A stretch of DNA of 64,000 nt. It comes from a virus. Below, piece after piece: positions 1 to 7,489 of this stretch. The notes beneath the pieces were generated by a model that had not been told where the DNA came from, did no database searches, and saw only the letters and a program-made list of their open reading frames with translations. The position numbers and the translations under genes were made by a program. The DNA is taken from IMG/VR virus record IMGVR_UViG_3300023274_000001, positions 124,001 through 188,000 of that record. One strand, written 5' to 3'. How positions within the stretch are numbered: the stretch's first letter is position 1; each line of letters opens with the position of its first letter.

Positions 1-2
1 AC

Positions 3-212
3 CTCACGGACCTGGTGAGCGCCGAGCGGTTCATCCGGGGTGTGGACTGGGGCGACCTGCCGCAGGGCCGCATCGACCGGGAGGATGTGACCGACGCGCA
101 GGCGAAGGAGCTGGCCATCGAGTCGGTCCGGGCGCTGCGCAGCTTCGGGGTCACCGTCGAGACGGAACGGGACAGCGAGTTCGCGATCCCGCGCGTTACG
201 GCTCCGTTCTGA
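3..212 (+). CDS. Unknown protein, C-terminal part (cut by window edge)
   Basis: The open frame enters from the left edge, so the true start is probably outside the window. GTG at 15 is the first start codon visible, but its upstream region is missing and no ribosome-binding site can be judged. The visible 65-69 residues are charged and show no domain I recognise. It precedes hairpin 224-244 and the next gene at 287. Confidence 0.6.
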   Translation, partial: LTDLVSAERFIRGVDWGDLPQGRIDREDVTDAQAKELAIESVRALRSFGVTVETERDSEFAIPRVTAPF

Positions 213-223
213 ACGAGCCCTGT

Positions 224-244
224 GGGGCCCTCGCCGAGGGCCCC
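224..244. terminator. GC-rich hairpin between genes
   Basis: A perfect 10-base inverted repeat (GGGGCCCTCG / CGAGGGCCCC) with almost no spacer lies just after the stop at 212. There is no clear T run, as is usual in high-G+C genomes. It probably ends or attenuates the upstream transcript. Confidence 0.5.
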
Positions 245-286
245 GTGGAGTCCGGTTCAGCCGGTGAAAACGGAAGGGAGAAGAGG

Positions 287-496
287 ATGCTCACATTGGT
301 GCTGTGCTTTCCGGCGCAGGGGAGGATGCCCCGGGGCGAGCTGCGGATCTCCGCCAGTCACGTCCCGCAACTCGGCTCGACCATCAACACGCCGAGCCCC
401 CGATTCGGTACCTGGAAGGTGAATCACATCGGCCAGGACACGGACGGGACCACCCTGAGCGACACGGTGTTCCTCTACCTGGAGGAGACGGACTGA
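287..496 (+). CDS. Unknown 69-residue protein
   Basis: ATG 287 is chosen because AAGGGAGAAGAGG lies just before it; upstream in-frame codons lack such a site. The product is a small, probably beta-rich protein (it ends FLYLEETD) with no recognised domain. Its TGA overlaps the ATG of the next gene (TGATG), so the two are probably translationally coupled. Confidence 0.65.
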   Translation: MLTLVLCFPAQGRMPRGELRISASHVPQLGSTINTPSPRFGTWKVNHIGQDTDGTTLSDTVFLYLEETD

Positions 497-840
497 TGGG
501 ACACCGGATCAAGGTCGAACGGTACGGCCTGGACCACGCACTGGAGAGCAGCGAGGAGTTCAACGCCCCCTCATGGGAGGGCATCTGGCAGGCCGTCGAG
601 GGCGAGATGGAGCGCACCGGAAAGACGCCGAGCGGCATGGAGGGCTGGGAAGAGGGCGGCTGCGTCCTGGACTCGGACCACGACTGCGAGGCCGACCCCG
701 CCAAGTGCGAGGAGAACCTGAAGGACGCGATCCGGGACTGGATCAAGTCGTCCTGGGAGAACGACGAACTGAAGACCGGCAGCTTCCACTTCGGCGGCGT
801 GGACTGGTCGTCGGTCACCTTCGGATGGGACGGAGAGTAG
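496..840 (+). CDS. Unknown acidic 114-residue protein
   Basis: It starts at ATG 496, overlapping the previous stop. Acidic, with three cysteines and a His in the middle (C at about 55, 62, 69; HDC) and several Trp residues; the C-terminal end GGVDWSSVTFGWDGE is aromatic. No known family recognised. It is part of the dense rightward operon. Confidence 0.75.
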   Translation: MGHRIKVERYGLDHALESSEEFNAPSWEGIWQAVEGEMERTGKTPSGMEGWEEGGCVLDSDHDCEADPAKCEENLKDAIRDWIKSSWENDELKTGSFHFGGVDWSSVTFGWDGE

Positions 841-843
841 GAC

Positions 844-1146
844 ATGGCGGAGCGGATGCGCGTGAAGGAGGCCCCTCGCCGGATCGAGGGGCTGCCGGTG
901 GTCAAGTCGGCCTTCCTGGGCTGGCTTTCCGACTTCCGGCAGGAGGGCGGATACGTGGCGGTCTGCATCACGTACGGCGTGACCGACGTGGACAAGGGTG
1001 AGCAGTACCAGTTCCACATCATGTGGTCGAACGGCCTGGACAAGCCGTGGCGCCGCATCGAGAGCCTGCTGGAGCTGAACCGATACGCGGCGCTGGCCGC
1101 GTTCGACAGGCACGAGAAGCTGGCCGTCTGGCCGGAAGGGAACTGA
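844..1146 (+). CDS. Unknown protein, paralogue A of a tandem pair
   Basis: 100 residues from ATG 844. It shares a pattern with the next gene: LGW near residue 25, then YVAV.ITYG, then HIMW, WRRIES, and a C-terminal FDRHEKLAVWPE. The neighbour has LGW, YLAAVITYN, IHLM, WLRIDS and SYDKLAVRPG in the same order, so the pair arose by local duplication. Function unknown. Confidence 0.75.
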   Translation: MAERMRVKEAPRRIEGLPVVKSAFLGWLSDFRQEGGYVAVCITYGVTDVDKGEQYQFHIMWSNGLDKPWRRIESLLELNRYAALAAFDRHEKLAVWPEGN

Positions 1147-1148
1147 AC

Positions 1149-1463
1149 ATGGCACGCAGGAACCCGCTGCTGGCCAAGGCCCTGCCGTCCACGGTGGACG
1201 ACCACCACGTGATCAAGGTGAGCCACCTCGGCTGGCAGGACAACGAAGAGCTGTCAATGATGCCCGGCTACCTGGCGGCCGTCATCACGTACAACGCCTA
1301 CAGCGGTGACGACCCCGGCGCCTACGGCATCCACCTGATGCGGACTGCCACGCCCGACGGCCGGTGGCTGCGCATCGACAGCCGCCGCAACCTGATGTGG
1401 AGCGAGGCCGAGAGCGCCTTCGCTTCCTACGACAAGCTGGCCGTCCGGCCGGGGAGGATCTGA
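1149..1463 (+). CDS. Unknown protein, paralogue B of a tandem pair
   Basis: 104 residues from ATG 1149, two bases after the previous stop. Same motif order as the gene at 844 (LGW, YLAAVITYN, IHLM, WLRIDS, YDKLAVRPG) with a longer N-terminus and different linkers. Function unknown. The duplication is diverged in sequence, so it is not recent. Confidence 0.75.
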   Translation: MARRNPLLAKALPSTVDDHHVIKVSHLGWQDNEELSMMPGYLAAVITYNAYSGDDPGAYGIHLMRTATPDGRWLRIDSRRNLMWSEAESAFASYDKLAVRPGRI

Positions 1464-1465
1464 AC

Positions 1466-1795
1466 ATGGCAGGCATCCGCATCCTGGAGCGCAACGGCGA
1501 CATCGTCTCTCACTCGTCCGTGTGGGCCGGACCGGAGGAGGTTCCGGTGGTCTTCGTGATCGTGAAGGACGGGGTCACTGCGCTCGCCCACCCGGACTAC
1601 GTCGGCGGCACCATCTACGACATCGAGCAGGGCGACCTGACGATCGAGCAGGCGTGGGATGCGCTGCTGATCAAGACGCCGAAGCTGGTCTACCCGCAGA
1701 GGTGCACCGTGCGCAGGCTGGATGGGACCGGCGGAGGCGCCGAGATCCTGATCGGCAAGCGGGTCGTGCACCGGATCGCGGGGGTGAACGAGTGA
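1466..1795 (+). CDS. Unknown 109-residue protein
   Basis: ATG 1466 follows the previous stop by two bases and is preceded by GGGGAGGATC. Alternating hydrophobic stretches (VPVVFVIVKDG) suggest a small beta-rich fold, followed by a helix around TIEQAWDALL. The end overlaps the next start (GTGA). Confidence 0.7.
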   Translation: MAGIRILERNGDIVSHSSVWAGPEEVPVVFVIVKDGVTALAHPDYVGGTIYDIEQGDLTIEQAWDALLIKTPKLVYPQRCTVRRLDGTGGGAEILIGKRVVHRIAGVNE

Positions 1796-2103
1796 GCGCC
1801 TTCGAGAGGCCCAAGGAGATCGGGAAGCGGCCCGAGCCCGGCAAGCTCGACCCGGTGTGGACCTTCCTGCGTACCTCGTACGGGCCGGAGTACAACTTCG
1901 ACCTGTACCGGGCGCACGGTCTCGACAGCTTGTACTTCGTCGACCCGCGCCAGGACCCGCAGCCGTGGGAGCTGAAGGACGGGGCGCTGGACCTGGGTCT
2001 CGACAAGGAGCGCATGACCGAGCTGCGGGACCTGTTCACGTACCTGCTCGACAACTGGGGCAGGCCGTGGGCCCGCGAGTCCCACCCGGAAGAGGAGAAG
2101 TAA
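1792..2103 (+). CDS. Unknown 103-residue protein
   Basis: GTG 1792 overlaps the previous TGA, the usual coupling in this operon. Proline-rich N-terminus, then an aromatic patch (WTFLRTSYGPEYNFDLYRAHG) and a helical, acidic C-terminus. No domain recognised. Confidence 0.75.
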   Translation: MSAFERPKEIGKRPEPGKLDPVWTFLRTSYGPEYNFDLYRAHGLDSLYFVDPRQDPQPWELKDGALDLGLDKERMTELRDLFTYLLDNWGRPWARESHPEEEK

Positions 2104-2439
2104 GTGGCCAAGCTGATCGAGATCCCCAACGTCACCTGCGGGAACGGCCTGCACATGCAGGCGCCCGCCCCGGAGCCGGTGTTCCACTTCACGCAGAACG
2201 ACGGCTTCCACGGGATCATCTACCTGGACGCCGTGAAGGCGTGGGCGCGGGCCATGCGGGAGGACGGGGTGCCCCTGCGGGAGATGGCCCACGACCTGTA
2301 CGTGCTGCTGCCGGGCAGCCGGGAGCTGATCCGCTGCACGCTGGTCGTGGCGGACGGCGAGAACGGCCCGGAGATGGAAGTCGAGGCTCTGCGGCCGACG
2401 GTCCTGGAGTCCAACACCCTGTTCACCTGCCCCATCTGA
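2104..2439 (+). CDS. Unknown 111-residue protein
   Basis: GTG 2104 directly abuts the previous TAA, with GGAAGAGGAG just upstream as ribosome-binding site. Contains two N-terminal-half motifs (TCGNGLHM, FHFTQNDGFHG) and a central helix. No domain recognised. It is followed by a UUCG-loop hairpin at 2455-2481, so it probably ends a transcript segment. Confidence 0.75.
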   Translation: MAKLIEIPNVTCGNGLHMQAPAPEPVFHFTQNDGFHGIIYLDAVKAWARAMREDGVPLREMAHDLYVLLPGSRELIRCTLVVADGENGPEMEVEALRPTVLESNTLFTCPI

Positions 2440-2454
2440 GCCGGTCGGCTTCTC

Positions 2455-2481
2455 GGGGACACGGGCTTCGGTCCGTGCCCC
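2455..2481. terminator. UUCG-tetraloop hairpin
   Basis: GGGG-A-CACGGGC, loop TTCG, then GTCCGTG-CCCC forms a long stem with one bulge. The 18-base core CACGGGCTTCGGTCCGTG recurs exactly at 7494-7511. It lies between two genes and is a good candidate terminator or RNA-stabilising hairpin. Confidence 0.65.
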
Positions 2482-2513
2482 CGGGTGGACTATCGGAAAG
2501 GACAAGAAACGCG

Positions 2514-2852
2514 ATGAAGTACAGGTTCTGGATCTACCGGGACGTGGCTCCCCCGTACGCACTGGCGGGCAACCCGAACGCCCCGAAGCCCAGCGATCCA
2601 CTTCCCGTCGGCCTGGCTCACCCGGGCCGGGAGGTGGAGGGGATCACGCCTGCCGTCGACCAGATCATGGAGGTCTTCGAGCAGCACGGTGTGGACGACG
2701 AGAGCGAGAAGGCCATTATCCGGGGGAAGGCCACGGAGGCACTGCTGCGGGGTTCCTACCGCACGGCTCTGCCCACGCCCGGCCGCTGGCTGCTGGCCGA
2801 GAAGGTCGTTCCGGGCCGCACGCACCCGGTTACCGGAGAGGTGAGCGAATGA
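2514..2852 (+). CDS. Unknown 112-residue protein
   Basis: ATG 2514 is chosen for the AAAGGACAAGAAA upstream. N-terminus MKYRFWIYRD is aromatic; a helix follows (PAVDQIMEVFEQHGVDDESE). No known family recognised. The stop overlaps the ATG of the next gene. Confidence 0.75.
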   Translation: MKYRFWIYRDVAPPYALAGNPNAPKPSDPLPVGLAHPGREVEGITPAVDQIMEVFEQHGVDDESEKAIIRGKATEALLRGSYRTALPTPGRWLLAEKVVPGRTHPVTGEVSE

Positions 2853-3334
2853 GGTACGGACTGACCGTGAACAACGGCCGCGTGATGGCGGCCGACCGGG
2901 CGGAGACCAAGGCAATGATCATCGGCGTGCTGCTGGCCGCCGGGTTCAGTGAGCCGGTTTCCGTACAGGTCAAGGCCGACGAGGTGCTGGACCGGGCCGA
3001 CAAGCTGCCTTCGGACGAGGTGCAAGGCGTGAAGCTGGCCAGCCTCGGCGAGCTGCTGGTCTGGCGGGAGCGCGGCCGGGAGGTTTCGGGCCGCTTCTAC
3101 TACGTGAAGGCCGGGGACATCGGGGCCGCCTTCCGGACCGATGCCGAGGCGCCGCTGGTGTCGCACCTGATGGGCCTCCTGATGGGCAGCGAAGGGATCG
3201 GTCTGGAGCGGGCGGCGGCGCTCTCCGAGGGCGTGGCGCACTGCCTCTCCGAGGGTGGCAGCTACCCGAACCGGGTCATCACCGAGCTGAAGAACGGCTC
3301 GGACCTGCGGGCCTGGTGGGAGGACGAAGCGTGA
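2849..3334 (+). CDS. Unknown 161-residue protein
   Basis: ATG 2849 overlaps the previous TGA (ATGA). Largely helical, with a beta-like segment in the middle (LGELLVWRERGREVSGRFYY). No catalytic motif seen. It is coupled to the next gene by another overlap at 3331. Confidence 0.75.
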   Translation: MRYGLTVNNGRVMAADRAETKAMIIGVLLAAGFSEPVSVQVKADEVLDRADKLPSDEVQGVKLASLGELLVWRERGREVSGRFYYVKAGDIGAAFRTDAEAPLVSHLMGLLMGSEGIGLERAAALSEGVAHCLSEGGSYPNRVITELKNGSDLRAWWEDEA

Positions 3335-3564
3335 GCTGGATGATGGCTGTCGGGTCGGGCCATGGCCCCGTGGGGCCCGTCCGGGAGGCGCAGGAGCTGA
3401 GGAACTGCGTGCTGGCCGCCCTACTGGTGGCCGGTGTCGACGAGGAAGACGCCGAGTGGGAGAGTTCGCACGCCCCGGAAGCGGCAGCCGGGGGTGAGGC
3501 CGTCTGGACGTACGCCCTCCCTGACGGAAGGAAGATCGTGGTCTGGAAGGAGAGCGGGACGTGA
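3331..3564 (+). CDS. Unknown 77-residue protein
   Basis: GTG 3331 overlaps the previous TGA. It ends in a small beta hairpin (VWTYALPDGRKIVVW). No domain recognised. Coupled at both ends. Confidence 0.7.
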   Translation: MSWMMAVGSGHGPVGPVREAQELRNCVLAALLVAGVDEEDAEWESSHAPEAAAGGEAVWTYALPDGRKIVVWKESGT

Positions 3565-3920
3565 CCCACAACTGGAGCTGGACCATCCGGGTCAAGCAGG
3601 GCGATCCGGGATACCGGGTGCACAGCATCGAGGCCCTGATGGCGGCCGTGGCTGGCGCCCTGATGGCGGAGGGTACCGACTCCCGGATGGCCGACACGTT
3701 CGCGCGGTCGGTCCGGGAGCGGGCGCTGGAACAGTGCGAGCAGCGTCGCATGAACCACTCGACGCCGCCGCTGGAGTACCAGCAGATCCTCACCGTCACG
3801 AAGGCGCTTCACGTCACCTCGGACGACCTCCCGGAGGACTCGGACCGGTACTGCGAGGGCCGGACCGAGTCCGGGAGCCGCTGCCCGAGACACCTCAACC
3901 ACCTCGGGGAGTGCCGATGA
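3561..3920 (+). CDS. Unknown protein with C-terminal Cys/His cluster
   Basis: 119 residues from GTG 3561. N-terminal beta strand (WSWTIRV), a helical centre, then a C-terminal cluster YCEGRTESGSRCPRHLNHLG with three Cys and two His that could bind zinc. Known family not recognised. Its stop overlaps ATG 3917. Confidence 0.75.
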   Translation: MTHNWSWTIRVKQGDPGYRVHSIEALMAAVAGALMAEGTDSRMADTFARSVRERALEQCEQRRMNHSTPPLEYQQILTVTKALHVTSDDLPEDSDRYCEGRTESGSRCPRHLNHLGECR

Positions 3921-4144
3921 GGTGGGGCGACGACGCCGACGGCGAGCCGGGCCGGGACACGAGCTAGATCAACGTCAGGCCGGGCGTGGCCATCGAGATC
4001 GAGTACAGCTCGACCGAGTACGAGATGGCCCGGCCGGAGGATGAGGTCGACGGGAAGCTGACCGGCCGGATCCGGATCACCCGGGAGAAGATCTTCGACG
4101 CCGACTTCCTGATCGACTCCCTGACGGGGGAAGAGAAGGACTGA
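3917..4144 (+). pseudogene. Small gene interrupted by in-frame amber codon
   Basis: ATG 3917 is coupled to the previous stop in the manner typical of this operon, but the frame meets TAG at 3965-3967 after 16 codons. The same frame then stays open to TGA 4142-4144 with coding-like content (INVRPGVAIEIEYSST, then RIRITREKIFDADFLIDS). It may be a point-mutated gene, a readthrough gene, or a 52-residue gene that starts at GTG 3986. No domain recognised. Confidence 0.5.
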
Positions 4145-4170
4145 TCCGGCCAGACCTGACCGGATACCGA

Positions 4171-4194
4171 GGGGCCCGCTTGACGGCGGGCCCC
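4171..4194 (+). terminator. Terminator hairpin with -35 hexamer as its loop
   Basis: GGGGCCCGC (4171-4179) pairs with GCGGGCCCC (4186-4194); the six-base loop 4180-4185 is TTGACG, which is also the -35 of the promoter for the next gene. CTTCG follows the stem. Confidence 0.75.
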
Positions 4195-4218
4195 TTCGCT
4201 GTACGATGGCCTAGGTCA
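4180..4218 (+). promoter_or_regulatory. Promoter and palindromic operator for 4234 unit
   Basis: TTGACG (4180-4185), 16-base spacer, TACGAT (4202-4207), then TGGCCTAGGTCA (4207-4218), one copy of the recurring near-palindrome. The palindrome would cover the transcription start, which fits a repressor site. The -35 lies inside the upstream terminator loop. Confidence 0.7.
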
Positions 4219-4233
4219 AGGAAAGGGAGAAGC

Positions 4234-4710
4234 GTGAAGGCCAGTGAATTCCCGGATGCGCTCCGGGAGTTGAAGATCGAAGGCGCCACCGTGGGACCCG
4301 TGGTGAACAGGGACGGCGAGCCCGCACCGGCAGGGTCCGGTGTGCAGCACGGCTTCCTGGTGACGGGCCAGCACGGCGCACGTATCGCCTGGCAAGTGGC
4401 CACACAGGAGGACGGATTGCTGGCCGGTACGGGCCCTTCTGTGGCCTATCCGTCGAGTGTTCCCGTCGCTCCCGACCGGCTCGTCTGCGCCGACGTGGAG
4501 GCGTCCATCGCCCACTGGGTCGGCAAGAACCTGGGCGAGCACATCAGCGAGATGGTCAGGTACAGCGAGACCCGAGACCGGGGCATTCGCTACGGCCTGC
4601 GCATCGACCTGTACAGCGGGGGCCGGGTGTTCATTCAGGCCCTGTGGATTCTGGAGCCCGGCGAGGAACCGAACCGGGACAACAAGTACCGCATGCGCGA
4701 CGCGGTCTGA
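4234..4710 (+). CDS. Unknown 158-residue protein, first gene of a promoter unit
   Basis: GTG 4234 has GAAAGGGAGAAG just upstream. Mixed alpha/beta composition with a C-terminal strand pair (YGLRIDLYSGGRVFIQALWI). No motif recognised. It is the first gene after the terminator-promoter-operator cassette at 4171-4218. Confidence 0.8.
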   Translation: MKASEFPDALRELKIEGATVGPVVNRDGEPAPAGSGVQHGFLVTGQHGARIAWQVATQEDGLLAGTGPSVAYPSSVPVAPDRLVCADVEASIAHWVGKNLGEHISEMVRYSETRDRGIRYGLRIDLYSGGRVFIQALWILEPGEEPNRDNKYRMRDAV

Positions 4711-4725
4711 CGGAGGAGAAGACGG

Positions 4726-5091
4726 GTGAGCAAGGGCATCAGGGTGCACACGGGCGTGGCACACAAGGACACGCCGAGGGAGCGACCGTCCGCATGGATC
4801 GAGGTGTCGGTTCCGCTTCAGCTCGAAAGCTGGGAGCTGGCCGACGGCCTGGGTGAGCGCTTCCTGCGCAACGAGAGCGGACTGGAGGACGGCGAGCGCC
4901 CGTCCGGTCTGCCGGAGTCCATGACTCAGCAGGAGATTGTCCGGGTCTACAAGGACGAGCTGCTGTACTGGGGGACGAATCTCGGAACCTGGTCGGAAGA
5001 CCTCAGCCCCGAGGCCACGAAGGAGACCACCGGCTGGCTCATGGACATCGTCCTGGCCGCCTTCCCGGAGATGAAGGGGTACGACCGGTGA
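4726..5091 (+). CDS. Unknown 121-residue protein
   Basis: GTG 4726 follows GGAGGAGAAGACGG. N-terminus beta-like (AWIEVSVPLQL); the rest is helical and acidic. No family recognised. Coupled to the next gene by GTGA. Confidence 0.75.
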   Translation: MSKGIRVHTGVAHKDTPRERPSAWIEVSVPLQLESWELADGLGERFLRNESGLEDGERPSGLPESMTQQEIVRVYKDELLYWGTNLGTWSEDLSPEATKETTGWLMDIVLAAFPEMKGYDR

Positions 5092-5447
5092 GCGCCCCGT
5101 CCGCAGCGGCCGTGAGCCGCTTCCTGGGGGAGCGCTTCAACCGATCCGAGCGCGTGGGACGGGGGCCCACCGGCGTCACGGCCGGATTCACAGTGCGCCG
5201 GGCCCTCGGTGAGGGGCTGCGGCCGACGGACTGGGTGGTCGTTGAGTTCGAGCCCGGCTACCACACCATGGCCCGGTTCGGGTTCGGGACGAACGCCGAG
5301 GGCCTGCTGAAGTACACGCAGAAGGTGCTCACGGATTACGAGCGGAACCTGAAGATCAGGTACGACGTCGCCCGCAACGACGAGGACGGCGAGGACCAGT
5401 GGAACTGCCTGCTGGTACGGACAAAGACGGAACAGGAGAAGGACTGA
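5088..5447 (+). CDS. Unknown 119-residue protein
   Basis: GTG 5088 overlaps the previous stop. N-terminal helix contains FLGERF, loosely like FLVERF in the gene at 17207. Two strands (TDWVVVEFEPG, TMARFGFG) follow, then a charged tail. Function unknown. Confidence 0.75.
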   Translation: MSAPSAAAVSRFLGERFNRSERVGRGPTGVTAGFTVRRALGEGLRPTDWVVVEFEPGYHTMARFGFGTNAEGLLKYTQKVLTDYERNLKIRYDVARNDEDGEDQWNCLLVRTKTEQEKD

Positions 5448-5752
5448 TGGCGCAGACCCACATCGGCCGACTGGCCACCGAGTTGAAGCAGGCAGCCGCC
5501 ACGCTGGAGCAGTTCGAGGACTTCCGCTCCCCCGTCAACCAGGAGGTCGTCTCGGCCGTCTGGTTCGCCGCCGGTCAGCACGACCAGCACGTGAGGGTCG
5601 CGGTCCGCGAGGAGCACGGGACCTTCTACCGGGGCCGGATCACCGAGGTCGGCACCAAGGGCGGCTGGGAGGTGCTGGCCGACGACGGCGAGCTGGTTCC
5701 CAACGTGACGGCCGACATGTTCGTCTCGCTCATGCTGGTGCAGCGGCCGTGA
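5447..5752 (+). CDS. Unknown 101-residue protein
   Basis: ATG 5447 overlaps the previous TGA. An N-terminal helix is followed by a beta-barrel-like pattern (VRVAVREEHGTFYRGRITEV, GGWEVLADDGELV), as in small SH3/Tudor-type folds. That fold is only a suggestion from the pattern. Confidence 0.75.
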   Translation: MAQTHIGRLATELKQAAATLEQFEDFRSPVNQEVVSAVWFAAGQHDQHVRVAVREEHGTFYRGRITEVGTKGGWEVLADDGELVPNVTADMFVSLMLVQRP

Positions 5753-5895
5753 ACAACGAGAGGATGCCCGAGAGGGACCCCACCGATCGAAGCAAGCCGC
5801 CGAGGAGGCGCGAGATGGGTAACAGCGACGACACCGAGCACAGCCGCCCACTGGAGAAGCGGAAGGACGGATCCAAGCCGCACCCGCAGTCGTGA
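5749..5895 (+). CDS. Small highly charged 48-residue protein
   Basis: GTG 5749 overlaps the previous TGA and its TGA 5893-5895 overlaps GTG 5892, so it sits exactly in the coupled chain. Very rich in Arg, Lys, Glu, Asp and Pro (SKPPRRREMG, LEKRKDGSKP), probably disordered. Confidence 0.6.
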   Translation: MNNERMPERDPTDRSKPPRRREMGNSDDTEHSRPLEKRKDGSKPHPQS

Positions 5896-6119
5896 ACTCC
5901 GCCGACAAGGCAAGGGAGTTCGAGGAGCTGTGGCGAGGATCCGTCGCCCGAGCTGGGCGAAGACCGGACTGGAACGACCTGAGCCTGATCGAGCAGCAGG
6001 TGATGTCGTCGGAGTTCCGGACCGAGATGAACCGATACGGGGACGAAGATCCCACCGCCGTGAACCGGATGGCGACCGGGCTGTACGGCTCGCCGACGAG
6101 TTCGAAGCGTCCTGGCTGA
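5892..6119 (+). CDS. Unknown 75-residue protein
   Basis: GTG 5892 overlaps the preceding stop. Helical and charged (ADKAREFEELWRGSVARAG), no domain recognised. About 110 bases without a gene follow; I see only a short GGCCGCC/GGCGGCC repeat there. Confidence 0.65.
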   Translation: MNSADKAREFEELWRGSVARAGRRPDWNDLSLIEQQVMSSEFRTEMNRYGDEDPTAVNRMATGLYGSPTSSKRPG

Positions 6120-6230
6120 CCTCCTGGCTGAACGCCGGGAGCCGCACGACCACCCTCTCCGGCCGCCTGGCGGCCCGCTGGGGTGACGACTACCGCAACG
6201 CACGAGATCGGGAACAAGGAGAAGATCACG

Positions 6231-6773
6231 ATGGGTGCACGCATCATCACCCCGCTCAAGGGGATCACGAAGACCTCGGCGTGGCCGTACGCGGAGATGC
6301 CGCAGAGCAAGAAGCCGCGCGCCCGTAAGGGCGGCTGGATCCTGGCGATGTCGATCGAGCCGGAGCTGAGCGGCCTGGTCACGTTCTACCCGGAGGGGAC
6401 GGAGTTCCCCGTCCCGATGGAGGACCGCACCAGCAAGCGCCAGATCCTGCACATCGACAACGGTTCGATCTGGGGCAAGAAGATCACCACCCGCCCCTTC
6501 TACCAGGTCGACGACAAGGACCAGTGCGAGCGGTTCGCGACCACGTTCTGCTCACTCGGCTACACCACGAACGAGAAGCTGCTGCCGCACCAGGGCGGCG
6601 CCTTCTGGGGCTTCAACTGGGCCTCGCTCACCGTCGCCACGGTGCACATCGCCTCCCAGGTCGCCGACCACTTCTTCAACGACCGGTACAACGAGGCGTG
6701 GGCCGTCGGCAAGGCGTTCGGCGACCAGATCCACGCCGCCGAGAACGCCTACTGGCAGGCGCAGGGGAAGTGA
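6231..6773 (+). CDS. Unknown 180-residue protein
   Basis: ATG 6231 follows AACAAGGAGAAG at good spacing. Basic N-terminus (SKKPRARKGG), then beta strands (ITTRPFYQVDD), then aromatic, helical C-terminal half (GGAFWGFNWASLTVAT). No catalytic motif recognised. Coupled to 6770. Confidence 0.8.
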   Translation: MGARIITPLKGITKTSAWPYAEMPQSKKPRARKGGWILAMSIEPELSGLVTFYPEGTEFPVPMEDRTSKRQILHIDNGSIWGKKITTRPFYQVDDKDQCERFATTFCSLGYTTNEKLLPHQGGAFWGFNWASLTVATVHIASQVADHFFNDRYNEAWAVGKAFGDQIHAAENAYWQAQGK

Positions 6774-7090
6774 GCGCCAACGAGGAAGCAACTCTCCCGG
6801 ACGGCACGGTGATCGGCTACCTGGAACCCTGGCTGGCCAATCCCGGAGTGTTCAACGGATGGGTGAGCGACGAACCGGGAGTTCACTCCATCGCGGCCGA
6901 GGGGGTGAGTCGCGACCGGGCGGAACTGGAGATCGTCCGGCTGTTCCTGGTGCGCGAGATCAAGGTTCAGGAGGGCGCCGACCAGTCCAGCCCGGACGGC
7001 GTGGAGCGCAACCGCCTGATCCGGGAGGGCTTCAGCAGGCAGAAGGCCCTCACGTCCAAGATCCTCCAAGAGGAAGGCGGGACGGCCTGA
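6770..7090 (+). CDS. Unknown 106-residue protein
   Basis: GTG 6770 overlaps the previous TGA. Begins with LPDGTVIGYLEPW and continues as a helical, charged protein. No family recognised. Coupled to ATG 7090. Confidence 0.75.
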   Translation: MSANEEATLPDGTVIGYLEPWLANPGVFNGWVSDEPGVHSIAAEGVSRDRAELEIVRLFLVREIKVQEGADQSSPDGVERNRLIREGFSRQKALTSKILQEEGGTA

Positions 7091-7473
7091 TGGTGATGGT
7101 CAGCGATCCCGGCACGGTGCAGCTCCCGTCCTCGGGGGTGAACGTCGGCCGGGTCGAGCAGTGGGACGGCGACCGCACCACCTGGGACGGCTGGGCCGAC
7201 ATCCCGGACGCCGCGACCGAGGAGCTGGTCTGCAACGGCGGCTCCCGGAACTGGTGCCGGTACATGGTGGTCAAGCGGTACCAGGAGCACCTGATCGGCG
7301 AGCTGGCCGGGGCTACGTACTGGATCGAGAGCCCGAAGAATGATCGGGACCTCACCGAGAAGGCCCGGATGATCAGCGAGTGCTTCGACGTGATGCGCAA
7401 CGCACTGAACGAGCACTACCAGGAGATCCGCAGGGAGCAGGCCCGGGTTCGCCGGGAGCTGCGCCAGAGCTGA
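7090..7473 (+). CDS. Unknown 127-residue protein
   Basis: ATG 7090 overlaps the previous stop. Trp-rich N-terminal half (EQWDGDRTTWDGWADIP) and a long basic C-terminal helix (EIRREQARVRRELRQS). No domain recognised. Followed by a UUCG hairpin. Confidence 0.75.
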   Translation: MVMVSDPGTVQLPSSGVNVGRVEQWDGDRTTWDGWADIPDAATEELVCNGGSRNWCRYMVVKRYQEHLIGELAGATYWIESPKNDRDLTEKARMISECFDVMRNALNEHYQEIRREQARVRRELRQS

Positions 7474-7489
7474 ACGGTTTCGGCTCGGC

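Noticed and set aside
384-1226. Long minus-strand ORF of 280 codons across the first genes
   Set aside because: It is a shadow of the coupled rightward genes; it lacks a ribosome-binding site and its product is Ser/Arg/Pro-rich as expected from the opposite strand.
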